From: Ktedonobacteria bacterium brp13
Lineage (GTDB): Bacteria > Chloroflexota > Ktedonobacteria > Ktedonobacterales > Ktedonobacteraceae
NCBI GenBank assembly: GCA_015099395.1
Contig: AP024096.1
Span: 3,844,001 to 3,908,000 of the forward strand
Direction: 5' to 3'
Length of the DNA stretch: 64,000 nt
Shown here: piece by piece, positions 63,827 through 64,000 of the stretch
Numbering within the stretch: the first letter of the stretch is position 1
Layout: every line of letters begins with the position of its first letter
The notes under the pieces: model-generated
What the model saw: only the letters and a program-made list of their open reading frames with translations
Database searches by the model: none
What the model was told of the DNA's origin: nothing
Translations under genes and position numbers: made by a program

Positions 63827-64000
63827 AAAGCTTTCTCTCAGTAGAGTATACGGGTTCTGTTATTTGGGCGGGCCTCCTAAGAAGGCTCATTTCTTCACTC
63901 TACCGCAACTGACATCCACTCATAACTCAAAGCCCATACTCACGAACGCGAGCAGCGATTCTAGCTTCGACAGCTCTGTCACACTAACTGGAGATACTTG

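Noticed and set aside
63827..64000. Gene entering from the right edge on the minus strand
   Set aside because: A short frame (DRAVEARIAARVREYGL) is cut by an upstream stop and is too short to assign.

Overview
The window reads as accessory chromosome from a large-genome, IS-rich bacterium. I infer Chloroflexota, class Ktedonobacteria, or a close relative. The grounds are mid-range base composition, strong Shine-Dalgarno sites with TTGACA/TATAAT-type promoters, split ABC sugar importers without their own ATPase, a kinase domain with the degenerate glycine loop common in that group, and actinobacterial-looking relatives of several genes. No rRNA or tRNA gene and no CRISPR array was seen, so the assignment is inference only.

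Layout. 0-4.3 kb: IS3 debris, a large beta-CASP RNase-like protein and an IS256 remnant. 4.6-11.5 kb: a plus-strand catabolic operon (three-subunit molybdenum hydroxylase, MmgE/PrpD protein, FAD monooxygenase). 11.5-14.5 kb: an AHSA1/MarR pair with a clear promoter-operator, a duplicated permease tail with its terminator, and a secreted propeller protein. 14.7-18.6 kb: a complete ECF vitamin/metal importer (S-A-A-T). 19.5-20.8 kb: a polyol-type MFS permease. 21.6-24 kb: an unrecognised three-gene cassette resembling type VII secretion substrates. 24.3-29.7 kb: a membrane-bound formate dehydrogenase whose catalytic subunit has an in-frame UGA followed by a textbook bacterial SECIS hairpin. 30.4 kb: a PptH-like phosphoesterase.

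31.8-45 kb is a well-organised glycan-use locus. A minus-strand operon (solute-binding protein, two CUT1 permeases, two GH43 enzymes) diverges from two secreted GH43 enzymes. Both promoters carry the same 16-18 bp LacI-type palindrome just after the -10 box, and a LacI regulator lies downstream. 45.4-47.2 kb adds KDG kinase and KDPG/KDG aldolase with their own operator. 47.7-56.3 kb holds a decayed SNF2-type (DISARM DrmD-like) helicase, an ECF sigma factor, SDR and AHSA1 genes, a truncated response regulator and an ABC exporter. 57.3-63.6 kb encodes an exopolysaccharide-type cluster: a protein-kinase/GT2 synthase fusion, a nucleotide-sugar epimerase and a GH8 glycanase.

Between the genes lie many miniature elements: three IR-bearing deletion derivatives of one IS6 element, a 75-bp multi-hairpin element in two copies with a related empty site, and fold-back elements of 120, 164, 195 and 236 bp. 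The most unusual items are the kinase-glycosyltransferase fusion, the selenoprotein formate dehydrogenase, the 75-bp structured element and the type VII-like cassette.
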